53,896 nt of DNA from Candidatus Nanopelagicales bacterium (GTDB lineage Bacteria; Actinomycetota; Actinomycetes; S36-B12), in assembly GCA_021741645.1 (NCBI GenBank), contig JAIOXK010000007.1, positions 1 through 53,896 on the forward strand, given 5' to 3'. Of the stretch, positions 8,541-17,036 are shown piece by piece (position 1 is the first letter of the stretch; every line of letters begins with the position of its first letter). The translations under genes were made by a program, and so were the position numbers. The notes under the pieces were generated by a model that saw nothing but the letters and a program-made list of their open reading frames with translations, was not told where the DNA came from and searched no databases.

Positions 8541-9242
8541 ATGAGACGAGCCGCCCCTGACCTGCGCTATCTGACCGTCGTGACCTATGGACGGACGGGC
8601 AGCACCGCCCTGCAATCGGCGCTCAACGCCTTGCCGGGAGTACTGGTGCGTGGCGAGAACTATGGCGCGTTCCGCGGCCTTCATGACTATGTTCAGGCGC
8701 TTGCGGAGACGGCCGATCGGCATCATTCCGGGCGTCCGGGACACCCGTGGTTCGGATCGGCGCGCCTGGAGCTGGGTGATGTCCTGACGAGTCTGCGCGC
8801 GCACGTGCTGCAGACCGTCCTGCGGCCGTCCCCGGGAACGGCCTGGGTGGGATTCAAGGAAGTGCGTTACGAGCCTGGCCACTTTCCCGAGTACGACGGG
8901 CTTCTGCAGTACCTGCTCTTCCTCGATCTGCTCCTTCCCGGAATGCGATTCATCGTCAACGTTCGCGAGCCGGATTCCGCAGCGCAGAGCGGCTGGTGGC
9001 CCGAGCACGGCGATGCCGAAGGCGTTCTCAGCGTCACGCGCGACCGGCTCGTGCGGGCGGTTGAGGACCTTTCCGCCGTGCTGGGGCGCGATCGTGTCGT
9101 CCTGCTGGACTACGACACGTGGACCGCCGATCCCTCCGTCGTCTTGCAGGCATGCGAGCATCTTGGGCTGCCCAGAGATGACACGGCCTTGCTGGACGCG
9201 CTCGCTACCCGCCGTGACCACGGGAACCACGGGCAGCCATGA
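8541..9242 (+). CDS. Sulfotransferase-like protein
   Basis: The 233-residue protein resembles PAPS-dependent sulfotransferases. A 5'-phosphosulfate loop, YGRTGSTALQSALNAL, starts at residue 16, and a plausible 3'-phosphate-binding segment, FIVNVREPDSAAQSGWW, lies near 137-153. The fold's C-terminal region (DRVVLLDYDTW, LQACEHLGLP) also fits. No signal peptide or membrane segment is seen. The acceptor cannot be predicted. The gene is not part of the usual recA neighbourhood; it overlaps the following MFS gene by 4 bp (ATGA), so the enzyme and transporter are co-translated, and a sulfated product or its precursor may be the transported compound (inference). A Stf0-type or NodH-type relative is the alternative. 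Confidence 0.65.
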   Translation: MRRAAPDLRYLTVVTYGRTGSTALQSALNALPGVLVRGENYGAFRGLHDYVQALAETADRHHSGRPGHPWFGSARLELGDVLTSLRAHVLQTVLRPSPGTAWVGFKEVRYEPGHFPEYDGLLQYLLFLDLLLPGMRFIVNVREPDSAAQSGWWPEHGDAEGVLSVTRDRLVRAVEDLSAVLGRDRVVLLDYDTWTADPSVVLQACEHLGLPRDDTALLDALATRRDHGNHGQP

Positions 9243-10513
9243 GCGCGGTGGTGATGACGGCCGAGAGCACCGAGGTTCGATCGATCCAGAAGCGATCAGT
9301 CGCGGTCTTGTCGGCTGGCTCGGTGCTCGGCGGTGTCGCGGTCGCGGGGTCGGTCGCGGCAGGTGCCCTGATTGCCGAGTCGGTCTCAGGATCGGAGGCG
9401 GCCGCGGGCCTGGCGCAGACCATGGGGGTGCTGGGTGCCGCGGTGCTGGCGCTTCCGCTGGCCCGGATCGCCCTCGGACGTGGTCGGCGGGCAGCCCTGG
9501 CCACGGGCTACGGACTCGGGGCGCTGGGCTCGGTTGTCGTCGTCGCGGCCGCGGTGACCAGGAGCCTGCCGCTGGTACTGGTCGGGTGCTTCCTGGTGGG
9601 CGTGGCGTCGGCATCGACCTACCAGGCTCGCTATGCCGCGACGGATCTGGCGACCGAGGAGCACCGTGCCGTCTCGCTGTCGTGGGTCGTGTGGGCCGGC
9701 ACCATCGGCGCGGTCGTCGGGCCGAACCTGCTCAATGCCTCGGGCCAGCTGGGGATGTGGTTGGGGCTTCCGCAGTTGGCCGGGCCGTATGTGGTGGCCG
9801 GCGTGTGCCTCGCGCTGGCCGCGCTGGTGCTCGTGCTGTTCCTCCGACCTGACCCCTACCGACTCTCGCTGCGGCTACGTGAGCACACCGGCGAGGTGGT
9901 ACGCCGGCCGAAGCTGCGAGAAGGGCTCACACACCTGAGGGGCCGGCCCCGGGCGGTACTGGGAATAGCGGCGATCGCGGTGGGCCACGTGGTGATGGTG
10001 ATGGTCATGGTGATGACCCCCGTGCACATGGCGCACGTGGACGTCACCTTGCAGTTGATCGGGTTTGTCATCAGCGTGCACGTCGCAGGCATGTACGCCC
10101 TGTCACCGGTGGTCGGCTGGGCTGTGGACCGATTCGGTCGGCTGCAGGTCATCAGTGCGGGAGTGGTCATCCTCGCCCTCGCCTGTGGCATCTCCGGAGT
10201 AGCAGCGGGGGACAACGTTCCGTTGCTGGCTGTGGGGCTCTTCCTTCTCGGGCTCGGATGGTCCTGCACGCTGATCGCCGGCTCGACGCTGGTCACCGAT
10301 GAAGTGGAGACTACTGAGAGGCCTGCGGTCCAAGGGCTCTCGGACCTAGTGATGAACGCTGCGGGCGCGGTGGGGGGAGCGGCGGCGGGCATCATCGTCT
10401 TGGTCAGCTCCTATGGCTGGCTGTGCGCCGCTGGGCTGGTTCCGCTGATCGGGCTGGTGGCGCTGATGGCCTCACCGGCGTGTCGCACGCATTCGAACAT
10501 GCGTTCGATGTAG
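9239..10513 (+). CDS. MFS transporter linked to the sulfotransferase
   Basis: A 424-residue membrane protein with about 12 hydrophobic segments and major-facilitator features: the pseudo-motif LPLARIALGRGRRAALATG after TM2 and VVGWAVDRFGRLQVI in the second half, the expected A-like motif. The N-terminus (residues 1-20) is cytoplasmic and polar. A Met-Val run (MVMVMVMTPVHMAHVDVT) occurs in a middle helix. The ATG overlaps the sulfotransferase stop. Substrate is unknown; drug or metabolite export is most likely. Its last codons contain the recA LexA box, so it ends directly in recA regulatory DNA. Confidence 0.8.
   Translation: MSAVVMTAESTEVRSIQKRSVAVLSAGSVLGGVAVAGSVAAGALIAESVSGSEAAAGLAQTMGVLGAAVLALPLARIALGRGRRAALATGYGLGALGSVVVVAAAVTRSLPLVLVGCFLVGVASASTYQARYAATDLATEEHRAVSLSWVVWAGTIGAVVGPNLLNASGQLGMWLGLPQLAGPYVVAGVCLALAALVLVLFLRPDPYRLSLRLREHTGEVVRRPKLREGLTHLRGRPRAVLGIAAIAVGHVVMVMVMVMTPVHMAHVDVTLQLIGFVISVHVAGMYALSPVVGWAVDRFGRLQVISAGVVILALACGISGVAAGDNVPLLAVGLFLLGLGWSCTLIAGSTLVTDEVETTERPAVQGLSDLVMNAAGAVGGAAAGIIVLVSSYGWLCAAGLVPLIGLVALMASPACRTHSNMRSM
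10493..10508. promoter_or_regulatory. LexA (SOS) box for recA
   Basis: TCGAACATGCGTTCGA is a perfect match to the actinobacterial/Gram-positive LexA palindrome (half-sites TCGAAC and GTTCGA, 4-bp spacer). It lies inside the final codons of the MFS gene, 134 bases before the recA ATG. Confidence 0.9.
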
Positions 10514-10594
10514 GTTCCCGAGTGTCGAACCACGTGGTCGGTGCTCCACCGGCCAGCCACGGGGAGCGGCGATGTCAGGCCCGTCACCTAGCGT
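10511..10594 (+). promoter_or_regulatory. Two candidate recA -10 hexamers
   Basis: TAGGTT at 10511-10516 lies three bases after the LexA box and overlaps the MFS stop codon; it would be the LexA-controlled promoter with a leader of about 120 bases. TAGCGT at 10589-10594 would be a second, downstream promoter with a leader of about 40 bases. Two recA promoters, only one LexA-controlled, are also known in mycobacteria. No good -35 is visible for either. Confidence 0.45.
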
Positions 10595-10642
10595 GCCACG
10601 TGCATGACCCGCGAACTGCCCACCACACGTGAGGAGAACCCC

Positions 10643-11713
10643 ATGGCAAGCGCCGCCCACGACCGCGAGAAGGCCCTCGACGCCGCCCTGTCCCAGATTG
10701 AGCGCCAGTTCGGCAAGGGCTCGGTGATGCGACTCGGCGAGGAGGGACGCGCGCCGATCGACGTCATCCCCACCGGATCGATCGCCTTGGATATCGCCCT
10801 GGGAATCGGCGGCCTGCCCCGTGGCCGCATCGTGGAGATCTACGGACCTGAGTCATCGGGCAAGACGACCGTCGCCCTGCACGCCATCGCCAACGTGCAG
10901 GCCGCGGGGGGGCTCGCTGCCTTCATCGACGCCGAGCACGCTCTCGACCCCGATTACGCACAGCGGCTCGGGGTCGACCTCGACAACCTGTATGTGTCCC
11001 AGCCAGACACGGGGGAGCAGGCACTCGAGATCACCGACACGCTCGTGCGCTCCGGTGCCCTCGACCTGATCGTCATCGACTCGGTCGCTGCGCTCGTTCC
11101 GCGGGCGGAGATCGAGGGGGAGATGGGCGACTCCCATGTGGGCCTGCAGGCTCGGCTCATGAGTCAGGCGCTCCGCAAGATGGCGGGTGCCCTGAGCAAT
11201 ACGGGCACGACCTGCATCTTCATCAACCAGCTCCGCGAGAAGATCGGCGTGATGTTCGGTTCCCCCGAGACCACGACCGGCGGCAAGGCGCTGAAGTTCT
11301 ACTCCTCGGTTCGGTTGGATGTGCGCCGCATCGAGACCCTGAAGGGCGGAACCGAGGCGGTGGGTAACCGGACCCGGATCAAGGTGGTCAAGAACAAGGT
11401 TGCCCCGCCGTTCAAGCAGGCTGAGTTCGACATCCTCTACGGCGAGGGCATCTCTCGAGAGGGTTCGCTCATCGACATCGGGGTGGACACGGGCCTGGTA
11501 CGCAAGTCCGGCGCCTGGTACACCTACGAGGGAGACCAGCTCGGGCAGGGCAAGGAGAATGCGCGCACGTTCTTGAAGGACAACCCTGATCTGGCCAATG
11601 AGCTCGAGAAGCGGATCAAGGAGTCCTTGGGGATCGGCCCGCGCGTTGATGCTCCTGCTGAAGCCGCCGAAGCTCCAGCGCCCACGCCTGCCGAGCCTGC
11701 TGCCATCGACTAG
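10643..11713 (+). CDS. recA: Recombinase RecA
   Basis: RecA forms the ATP-dependent filament for homologous recombination and stimulates LexA self-cleavage. The 356-residue sequence has Walker [10 protein letters not shown] near residue 71, Walker [20 protein letters not shown] near 145, the L2 loop region [21 protein letters not shown] near 198-217, and an Ala/Pro-rich C-terminal tail ending [10 protein letters not shown]. The ATG at 10643 is preferred to an in-frame ATG at 10604 because GAGGAGAACCCC precedes it and [16 protein letters not shown] matches family N-termini. recX follows after 2 bases. Confidence 0.98.
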   Translation: MASAAHDREKALDAALSQIERQFGKGSVMRLGEEGRAPIDVIPTGSIALDIALGIGGLPRGRIVEIYGPESSGKTTVALHAIANVQAAGGLAAFIDAEHALDPDYAQRLGVDLDNLYVSQPDTGEQALEITDTLVRSGALDLIVIDSVAALVPRAEIEGEMGDSHVGLQARLMSQALRKMAGALSNTGTTCIFINQLREKIGVMFGSPETTTGGKALKFYSSVRLDVRRIETLKGGTEAVGNRTRIKVVKNKVAPPFKQAEFDILYGEGISREGSLIDIGVDTGLVRKSGAWYTYEGDQLGQGKENARTFLKDNPDLANELEKRIKESLGIGPRVDAPAEAAEAPAPTPAEPAAID

Positions 11714-11715
11714 GC

Positions 11716-12279
11716 ATGCGATCTCGACCGTGGGGGCCGCCTGCGACGGCGGAACTTGAGCCCGATGCTGACCCTGAGCAGGTGGCCCGCACGATCCTGC
11801 TCAGGAAGCTGACCGCCGCTCCTCGAACACGAGCGCAGTTGCGCGATGACCTGATCGGACGAGGGATCCCGGAGGACGTGGCGGATCGAGTACTCGATCG
11901 TTTCACTGATGTCGGACTGATCGACGATGGGGCGTACGCGCGGCTGTGGGTGGAGTCCCGGCACAGGTCTCGGGGCAGCGCTCGCAGCGTGCTGCGGCAA
12001 GAGCTCCGGCACAAGGGAGTGGATGCGGCACTCGTCGAGGATGCCCTGGCTGATCTGGATGCTGACTCCGAGCGAACGCGAGCGGCGGAACTCGTGCGTG
12101 TGAAGGCTCGCTCGCTGAGTCGATTGGAGCCGCAGGCTCGGGTGCGCCGGCTCGTGGGAATGCTGCAAAGGCGCGGCTATTCGTCCTCGGTCGCGTACAG
12201 CGTCGTCCGAGAGGTACTTCCCGGTGTCACGGAACAGTGGGAGGGGGACTCGATGAGTCAACCTGATGAGGCGACCTGA
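11716..12279 (+). CDS. recX: Regulatory protein RecX
   Basis: RecX binds RecA filaments and limits their activity. The 187-residue protein has three-helix RecX repeats: ILLRKLTAAPRTRAQLRDDL near residues 29-48, VLDRFTDVGLIDDGAYARLW near 61-80, SRGSARSVLRQELRHKGVD, and a last repeat RVRRLVGMLQRRGYSSSVAYSV. It starts two bases after the recA stop, so both share the SOS-controlled transcript. The gene ends head-on against the TetR gene with no gap. Confidence 0.93.
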   Translation: MRSRPWGPPATAELEPDADPEQVARTILLRKLTAAPRTRAQLRDDLIGRGIPEDVADRVLDRFTDVGLIDDGAYARLWVESRHRSRGSARSVLRQELRHKGVDAALVEDALADLDADSERTRAAELVRVKARSLSRLEPQARVRRLVGMLQRRGYSSSVAYSVVREVLPGVTEQWEGDSMSQPDEAT

Positions 12280-12879
12280 TTAGGCGTGCGCAGGCGCCTT
12301 GAGCAGGGGGAGGACGATCGCGTCGATGACATGGGCGATCTCATCCTCTGTTGGCGCTCGGCCGCCGAGGAGGAGCTGATGGATCGTGATTGCCGCAGGC
12401 AGTTGGAGCACGTACGGGTCAATCGACTGAACCGGAATCTCCCCGCGGGCCATCGCCTGCTGCACGACAACGATCGTTTCGCGTTCCTTGCCCTGTCCGA
12501 AGCGTGACTGGAATTCCTGGGCGAGAGCAGGATCATGCAGGCTCTCACTGATGAGCTCCCGCACGACCAGCCCCAGGCTGCCGTTCAACTGCTGAATGAA
12601 GATGCGCAGGCCAACGAGCAGGTCCTCGCGCAGTGAGCCGGTGTCGGGAGGATCGGCGGGGAGGCTCTCCTCCAAAGTGGTGACGAAGACGTCGAGTGCC
12701 AATGCCCGCACATTGGGCCATCTGCGGTAGAGCGCGGACTTGCCAGTGCTGGCTCGGCGCGCAATCCTGTCCATGGATGAACCGCGCAGTCCGTTTTCCG
12801 CTATCTCTGCCAAGGCGGCCGCGAAGACCGCTTCGCGGAGGATTTCCCCACGGCGGCGAACGGGACTGCAGGTCGGCAT
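12280..12879 (-). CDS. TetR/AcrR-family repressor
   Basis: The 199-residue protein has a TetR N-terminal DNA-binding domain: ILREAVFAAALAEIAENGLR, then SSMDRIARRASTGKSALYRRW (recognition helix around residues 45-55). A ligand-binding domain with a typical TetR_C pattern follows (LPAAITIHQLLLGGRAPTED). It is divergent from the MMPL pump at 13006, and two inverted repeats lie between them, so it most likely represses the pump and itself. A TACCGT -10 lies six bases before its ATG, which suggests a leaderless transcript. Confidence 0.88.
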   Translation of the reverse strand: MPTCSPVRRRGEILREAVFAAALAEIAENGLRGSSMDRIARRASTGKSALYRRWPNVRALALDVFVTTLEESLPADPPDTGSLREDLLVGLRIFIQQLNGSLGLVVRELISESLHDPALAQEFQSRFGQGKERETIVVVQQAMARGEIPVQSIDPYVLQLPAAITIHQLLLGGRAPTEDEIAHVIDAIVLPLLKAPAHA

Positions 12880-12885
12880 CCGTCT

Positions 12886-12891
12886 ACGGTA
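12886..12891 (-). promoter_or_regulatory. Probable -10 of the TetR gene
   Basis: On the minus strand TACCGT ends six bases before the ATG at 12879. The inverted repeat at 12900-12918 falls in its -35 region, consistent with autorepression. Confidence 0.45.
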
Positions 12892-12899
12892 ACAGCAGT

Positions 12900-12950
12900 A
12901 GGAACGGAGTCGTTCCCTGATTTGACAATTAGGGAACGGTAGCGTTCGCT
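12900..12950. promoter_or_regulatory. Two TetR-type operators around an MMPL promoter
   Basis: GGAACG-GAGT-CGTTCC (12901-12916) and GGGAACG-GTAG-CGTTCGC (12932-12949) share the pattern GGAACG-N4-CGTTC. Their centres are 32 bp apart. Between them is a consensus -35, TTGACA (12922-12927), and 17 bases on is TTCGCT (12945-12950) as a weak -10 for the MMPL gene. The arrangement places one operator on each divergent promoter. Confidence 0.65.
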
Positions 12951-13005
12951 AACGAAGTGAACCTCTCCCGCGTGGGGAGCTGGTCGAGAGTGCAGAAGAG
13001 GTCTC

Positions 13006-15357
13006 ATGCCTGTCTTGTCCGCCTGGGCGGTTCGTCGCCCTGTGATCGCCCTGATCTCCTGGTTCATCGCCCTCGTGGCGGTCATCGGACTCGGAACCCA
13101 ACTGGGCGGTGAGCTGAACGATTCCTTCGACCTTCCAGATACCGAGTCCAAGGTGGCCACTGATCTGCTGATCGCGAGCGGCACCGATATGAGTCGGGTC
13201 GACGGTGGCGCGACGATCGTCTGGTCGCCGGAGACCGGCAGTGCAGTCGACCCCGCGGTGGCGGCGCGTGTGGTTCCGGTGCTGGAGGAGATCGCTGGCC
13301 TCGGTTCGGTCACCTGTGTCACGAACCCGCTCGACCCGCGCGGTGGATCCCTGGGCTCGGACTGCCCAGCCCCGGGCCTCGACCCAGGGGCCATGGCCTC
13401 GCTTACGCCCGAGGAGCAGCAGGTTCTGGCGTCGCAGTTCTCGACCGTCAGCCCTGACGGAACAGTGGCCTATGCCCAGGTCAGTTTCACGACCGGGCCC
13501 GACGGCGAGATGAATGTTGCCGGTGACGACGCCAAGGCGATCCTCACCGCGGTGGCGACCTTGAACACGGATGGAATTCAGGCCGGAGCGCAGGGTCAGG
13601 TGCTGGAGTTTGCAGGCCAGGAGCCGCCGAGCAGTGAGGCCATCGGCCTGCTGGTTGCGATCGTCATCCTCTTGATCGCCTTCGGTTCGATCGTCGCTGC
13701 CGGCATGCCGATCATCGTGGCCCTCATCGGACTGACGATGGGTCAGATGGGTGTCCTGCTAGTCGCGAACTTCCTCGACGTGGCCACCTTTGCCCCGACC
13801 CTCGCCGCCATGATCGGCCTCGGTGTCGGAATCGACTATGCGCTGTTCGTCATGAACCGCTACCGCCAGGCCTTGCTGCACGGTCGTGACGCGAAGACGG
13901 CCGCCATGGAGGCAGTCGAGACAGCGGGACGTGCGGTGCTCTTCGCGGGCAGCACGGTCATCATCGCCCTGCTGGGCCTGTTCGTCCTGCGCATCAACTT
14001 CTTCAACGGTCTCGCGGTGGGCGCTGCTGTCACCGTGCTCGCCGTGATGCTGTCGGCATTGTGGATGCTGCCAGCCCTGCTCAGTCTGCTGGGCACCAAG
14101 GCGCTTTCGCTCCGACTGCCGTGGGGTAAGAAGCCCGGAGCCATGATCGGACACCCGGAGGGCCGCGCATGGGCACACTACGGCCGGATTCTGCAGCGTC
14201 GTCCCATCATTCCGGCCCTGCTGGCGCTGGCTGTGGTCGTTGTTCTGGCCCTACCGCTGTTCGGGCTGCGCCAGGGATTTGCCGACGATTCCGGCAAGCC
14301 CGAAGGCTCTGCTGCGCGCATCGCCTATGACCTGCGGGCCGAGGGCTTCGGGCCCGGTGTGAACGGGCCGTTCCTGGTAGTTGCCGATCTCTCTGAAGCC
14401 ACCTCACCCGAGGCATATGGCCAGGTCATCGCCGGGCTGTCGCAGACCGAGGGCGTGGCAGGCACATCGCCGAGCCTCGAGGCCCTGCCGATCTTCGGCA
14501 AGCTCGCCGCGGCGAGCGCGGGCGCCCAGGGTGGCGATGGGGCGCAGGCAGTTCAGGCGATTGCGGTCTATCCCACGTCCGCCCCTCAGGACGAGGCGAC
14601 GATGGAGCTGCTCGATCGCCTGCGGACCGAGACCAACCCGGCGCTGGAGGAGCAGACAGGCGCCAAGCTCTACGTGGGCGGCACTCAGGCGATCACGAGC
14701 GACTTCACGACGGTGCTGGGTGATTCCCTACCGCTGTTCTTGAGCATCGTGATCGGGCTGGGCTTCCTGGCGCTGGTGCTGCTGTTCCACTCACTCGTGG
14801 TTCCGCTCACGGCAGCGCTCACGAGCCTGCTGTCCTTCGGTGCTGCGATGGGCATCACGGTCGCAGTGTTCCAGTGGGGCTGGTTCAGTGAGTTCCTTGG
14901 TGTCGCGAGCACCGGTCCGATCTTCCCGTTCCTGCCGATCATGGTGTTCTCGATCCTGTTCGGCCTGTCGATGGACTACCAGGTGTTCTTGGTGTCGCGC
15001 ATGCAGGAGGAGTGGAACAAGACGGGCGACAACCTCGCGGCCGTTCGCCGAGGATTGGCTGGCTCAGGCCGCGTGGTCGTCATCGCCGCTGCGATCATGG
15101 CGAGTGTGTTCCTGGCCTTCGTGCCGAGCACCAACAGCACCATCAAGCTCTTCGGCCTCGCGTTGGCGTCAGCGGTCATCATCGACGCGTTCATCGTTCG
15201 ACTCGTGCTGGTGCCCTCCCTCATGTCCCTTCTGGGTCGGGCGAACTGGTGGCTTCCGGGCTGGCTGGATCGTGCCCTTCCCAAGGTTCACATCGAACCG
15301 GCGGACGACGAGATCGGTGACGACGTCACCGACGACGAGCCTGTTCCGGTCTCCTGA
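13006..15357 (+). CDS. MMPL/RND-family transporter
   Basis: The 783-residue protein has the duplicated MMPL layout: one N-terminal membrane helix (residues 15-33), a large extracytoplasmic loop, a block of five helices with the motif GLGVGIDYALFVMNRYR near 272, helix 7 (LLALAVVVVLALPLFGL), a second loop, and a final block with GLSMDYQVFLVSRMQEEW near 651. These GxxxDY motifs carry the proton-relay residues. Likely roles are drug or lipid export driven by protons. An SD-like GAAGAGG precedes the ATG. The divergent TetR gene and paired operators indicate inducible control. Confidence 0.9.
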   Translation: MPVLSAWAVRRPVIALISWFIALVAVIGLGTQLGGELNDSFDLPDTESKVATDLLIASGTDMSRVDGGATIVWSPETGSAVDPAVAARVVPVLEEIAGLGSVTCVTNPLDPRGGSLGSDCPAPGLDPGAMASLTPEEQQVLASQFSTVSPDGTVAYAQVSFTTGPDGEMNVAGDDAKAILTAVATLNTDGIQAGAQGQVLEFAGQEPPSSEAIGLLVAIVILLIAFGSIVAAGMPIIVALIGLTMGQMGVLLVANFLDVATFAPTLAAMIGLGVGIDYALFVMNRYRQALLHGRDAKTAAMEAVETAGRAVLFAGSTVIIALLGLFVLRINFFNGLAVGAAVTVLAVMLSALWMLPALLSLLGTKALSLRLPWGKKPGAMIGHPEGRAWAHYGRILQRRPIIPALLALAVVVVLALPLFGLRQGFADDSGKPEGSAARIAYDLRAEGFGPGVNGPFLVVADLSEATSPEAYGQVIAGLSQTEGVAGTSPSLEALPIFGKLAAASAGAQGGDGAQAVQAIAVYPTSAPQDEATMELLDRLRTETNPALEEQTGAKLYVGGTQAITSDFTTVLGDSLPLFLSIVIGLGFLALVLLFHSLVVPLTAALTSLLSFGAAMGITVAVFQWGWFSEFLGVASTGPIFPFLPIMVFSILFGLSMDYQVFLVSRMQEEWNKTGDNLAAVRRGLAGSGRVVVIAAAIMASVFLAFVPSTNSTIKLFGLALASAVIIDAFIVRLVLVPSLMSLLGRANWWLPGWLDRALPKVHIEPADDEIGDDVTDDEPVPVS

Positions 15358-15372
15358 CCGCAATCTCACCGA

Positions 15373-15398
15373 GCTGCCCGGCGAGAGGGTCGGGCAGC
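15373..15398 (+). terminator. Hairpin between the MMPL and MFS genes
   Basis: GCTGCCCG (15373-15380) and CGGGCAGC (15391-15398) form a perfect 8-bp stem with a 10-base loop, 15 bases after the MMPL stop. No T run follows, which is common for actinobacterial terminators but leaves the function uncertain. The next promoter hexamer is only four bases downstream. Confidence 0.45.
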
Positions 15399-15401
15399 CG
15401 G

Positions 15402-15407
15402 TAGGTT
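15402..15407 (+). promoter_or_regulatory. Probable -10 of the DHA2-type MFS gene
   Basis: TAGGTT ends six bases before the GTG at 15414; no Shine-Dalgarno sequence is present. Confidence 0.45.
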
Positions 15408-15413
15408 GACGCT

Positions 15414-17027
15414 GTGATGTCAGCCACGACGGGCGCTGAGGTGGCCGTCGCCGACCGACCTCCACGCAGTGCCTTGGTCCTGGTGGCGTTGGTCACCGGC
15501 GCGATCGTCGCGAACATCAATCTTGCGGTGGCCAACGTGGCGCTGCCCACGATCGGCGATGACCTCGGGGCATCACAGGATCAGCTCACGCTCGTTGCGA
15601 ACTCCTTTGCGCTCGGTCTGGCGAGCACGGTGCTGTACCTCGGCACCATCGGTGATCGATACGGCCGCAAGCTCCTCTTCGTCATCGGGGCCGTCGCTAC
15701 TGTCCCGACCTCCATGCTGGCCGCCTGGGCGCCCACGGTGGAAGTGCTGATTGCGGCTCGATTCCTCGGTGGTGTGGCCGCAGCTCTCGTCTTTCCCACG
15801 ACCCTGTCCATCATCGGCGCCTTGTATCGAGGCCGACCTCGGATCACCGCGATCGCACTGTGGTCTGGACTCGGTGGCGGATTCGCGGCCGTGGGCCCGG
15901 TGATCGGCGGGTGGATGCTCGAGTACTTCTGGTGGGGATCGGTCTTCCTGATCAGCCTGCCCCTTGTCGTGGTGGCCTTGGTGATCGGACTCATCGTGCT
16001 GCCGTGGCATTCTCAGGAGGAGCGGTTCCCGGTCGATCACGTCGGCGGCGTGCTGTCGGTGATGGGCGTCGGTGGTCTGGTGCTGTGGATCGAGCATCTG
16101 GACGATGGATGGACGCTGCGTCGCTGGGTCAATCTGGGGATCGTCGCGGCTTTGCTGGGCGTCTTCTTCTGGCGACAGACTCGCGCGAGGCGTCCGCTGG
16201 TCTCCTTGCCCCTTGCGAAGGCGCGCACCTTCTGGGTGGCCTTCGTCGCGGGGGCGATCACTTTCGGTTCGCTCATCGGTGCGATGTTCGTGGGCCAGCA
16301 GTTCATGCAGAACGTTCTGGGCTATGACCCTTTCATCTCCGCGGCCGTCGTCCTGCCATCTGCCATCTGCACAGCGGTCTTCGGTCAGGTCGCGGGCCGA
16401 CTGATTGCTGCCAGGGGTTCGCAGTTCACCTTCATGCTGGGGCTGGGCTCGGTGGCCTTCGCCTTCACGCTGATGCTCATCACGTGGCGCACGGGGGCAT
16501 CCATCTGGTGGGTGCTGATCGCCTTTGCGTTCGTGGGAACGGGGGTGGGTCTCTCGGCGACACCTGCGTCACGGTCGCTGATGAACTCTGTTCCCGCCAA
16601 TCGAGGCGGCATGGGTTCGGCCTTCCTGGACCTGACGAGAGACCTGGGCGGCGCCATCATTCAGGCGTTCATGGGCGCTGTGCTGGCCGGCGCATATGCC
16701 GCGCGCGTGAGCAAGGAGCTGGCATCACTCCCGGCCGATCAGGCATCGAAGGTGAGCGACACGGTGGCTGACCAGCTGACGTCATCATTTGAGAGCGCCT
16801 CAAGCGTCGCCGGTCAGTACTCCGGCACAACCGCCCAGGAGATCCTCGCCGGAGCCTCTGCGGCCTTCACGGAGGGCAAGTCGGCAGCGATGGCCATTGC
16901 CCTGGTCTTCACGCTCATCGGGCTGGCGCTGGTGTTCCTGCGCTACCCAGGCCACAAGGAGGAGGAGGCGTACTTCGAGAAGGTGCAGTCCGGAGGCGTC
17001 ACCGAGCAGGGTGCCCCGAGCACTTAG
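15414..17027 (+). CDS. MFS drug transporter, DHA2 (14-helix) type
   Basis: The 537-residue protein has about 14 hydrophobic segments. LYLGTIGDRYGRKLLF near residue 76 is the MFS A motif, and the antiporter C motif region reads GLGGGFAAVGPVIGGWMLEYF. QacA/EmrB-like multidrug export by proton antiport is the likely role. The start is GTG 15414 or the adjacent ATG 15417; the GTG fits the upstream -10 better. It follows the TetR-controlled MMPL gene but has its own promoter, so joint regulation is uncertain. Its stop codon overlaps the miaB -10. Confidence 0.88.
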   Translation: MMSATTGAEVAVADRPPRSALVLVALVTGAIVANINLAVANVALPTIGDDLGASQDQLTLVANSFALGLASTVLYLGTIGDRYGRKLLFVIGAVATVPTSMLAAWAPTVEVLIAARFLGGVAAALVFPTTLSIIGALYRGRPRITAIALWSGLGGGFAAVGPVIGGWMLEYFWWGSVFLISLPLVVVALVIGLIVLPWHSQEERFPVDHVGGVLSVMGVGGLVLWIEHLDDGWTLRRWVNLGIVAALLGVFFWRQTRARRPLVSLPLAKARTFWVAFVAGAITFGSLIGAMFVGQQFMQNVLGYDPFISAAVVLPSAICTAVFGQVAGRLIAARGSQFTFMLGLGSVAFAFTLMLITWRTGASIWWVLIAFAFVGTGVGLSATPASRSLMNSVPANRGGMGSAFLDLTRDLGGAIIQAFMGAVLAGAYAARVSKELASLPADQASKVSDTVADQLTSSFESASSVAGQYSGTTAQEILAGASAAFTEGKSAAMAIALVFTLIGLALVFLRYPGHKEEEAYFEKVQSGGVTEQGAPST

Positions 17028-17030
17028 ACT
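17025..17030 (+). promoter_or_regulatory. Probable -10 of a leaderless miaB promoter
   Basis: TAGACT overlaps the stop codon of the MFS gene and ends six bases before the miaB GTG. Confidence 0.5.
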
Positions 17031-17036
17031 CGCTGG

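Noticed and set aside
7947-9614. 555-codon minus-strand frame across clgR, DUF3046, the sulfotransferase and MFS genes
   Set aside because: It spans several well-supported genes on the other strand and is a low-complexity Arg/Pro/Ser-rich sequence.
12280-17027. Mobile genomic island carrying efflux genes
   Set aside because: No integrase, transposase, tRNA target or flanking direct repeats were seen; composition matches the surroundings.
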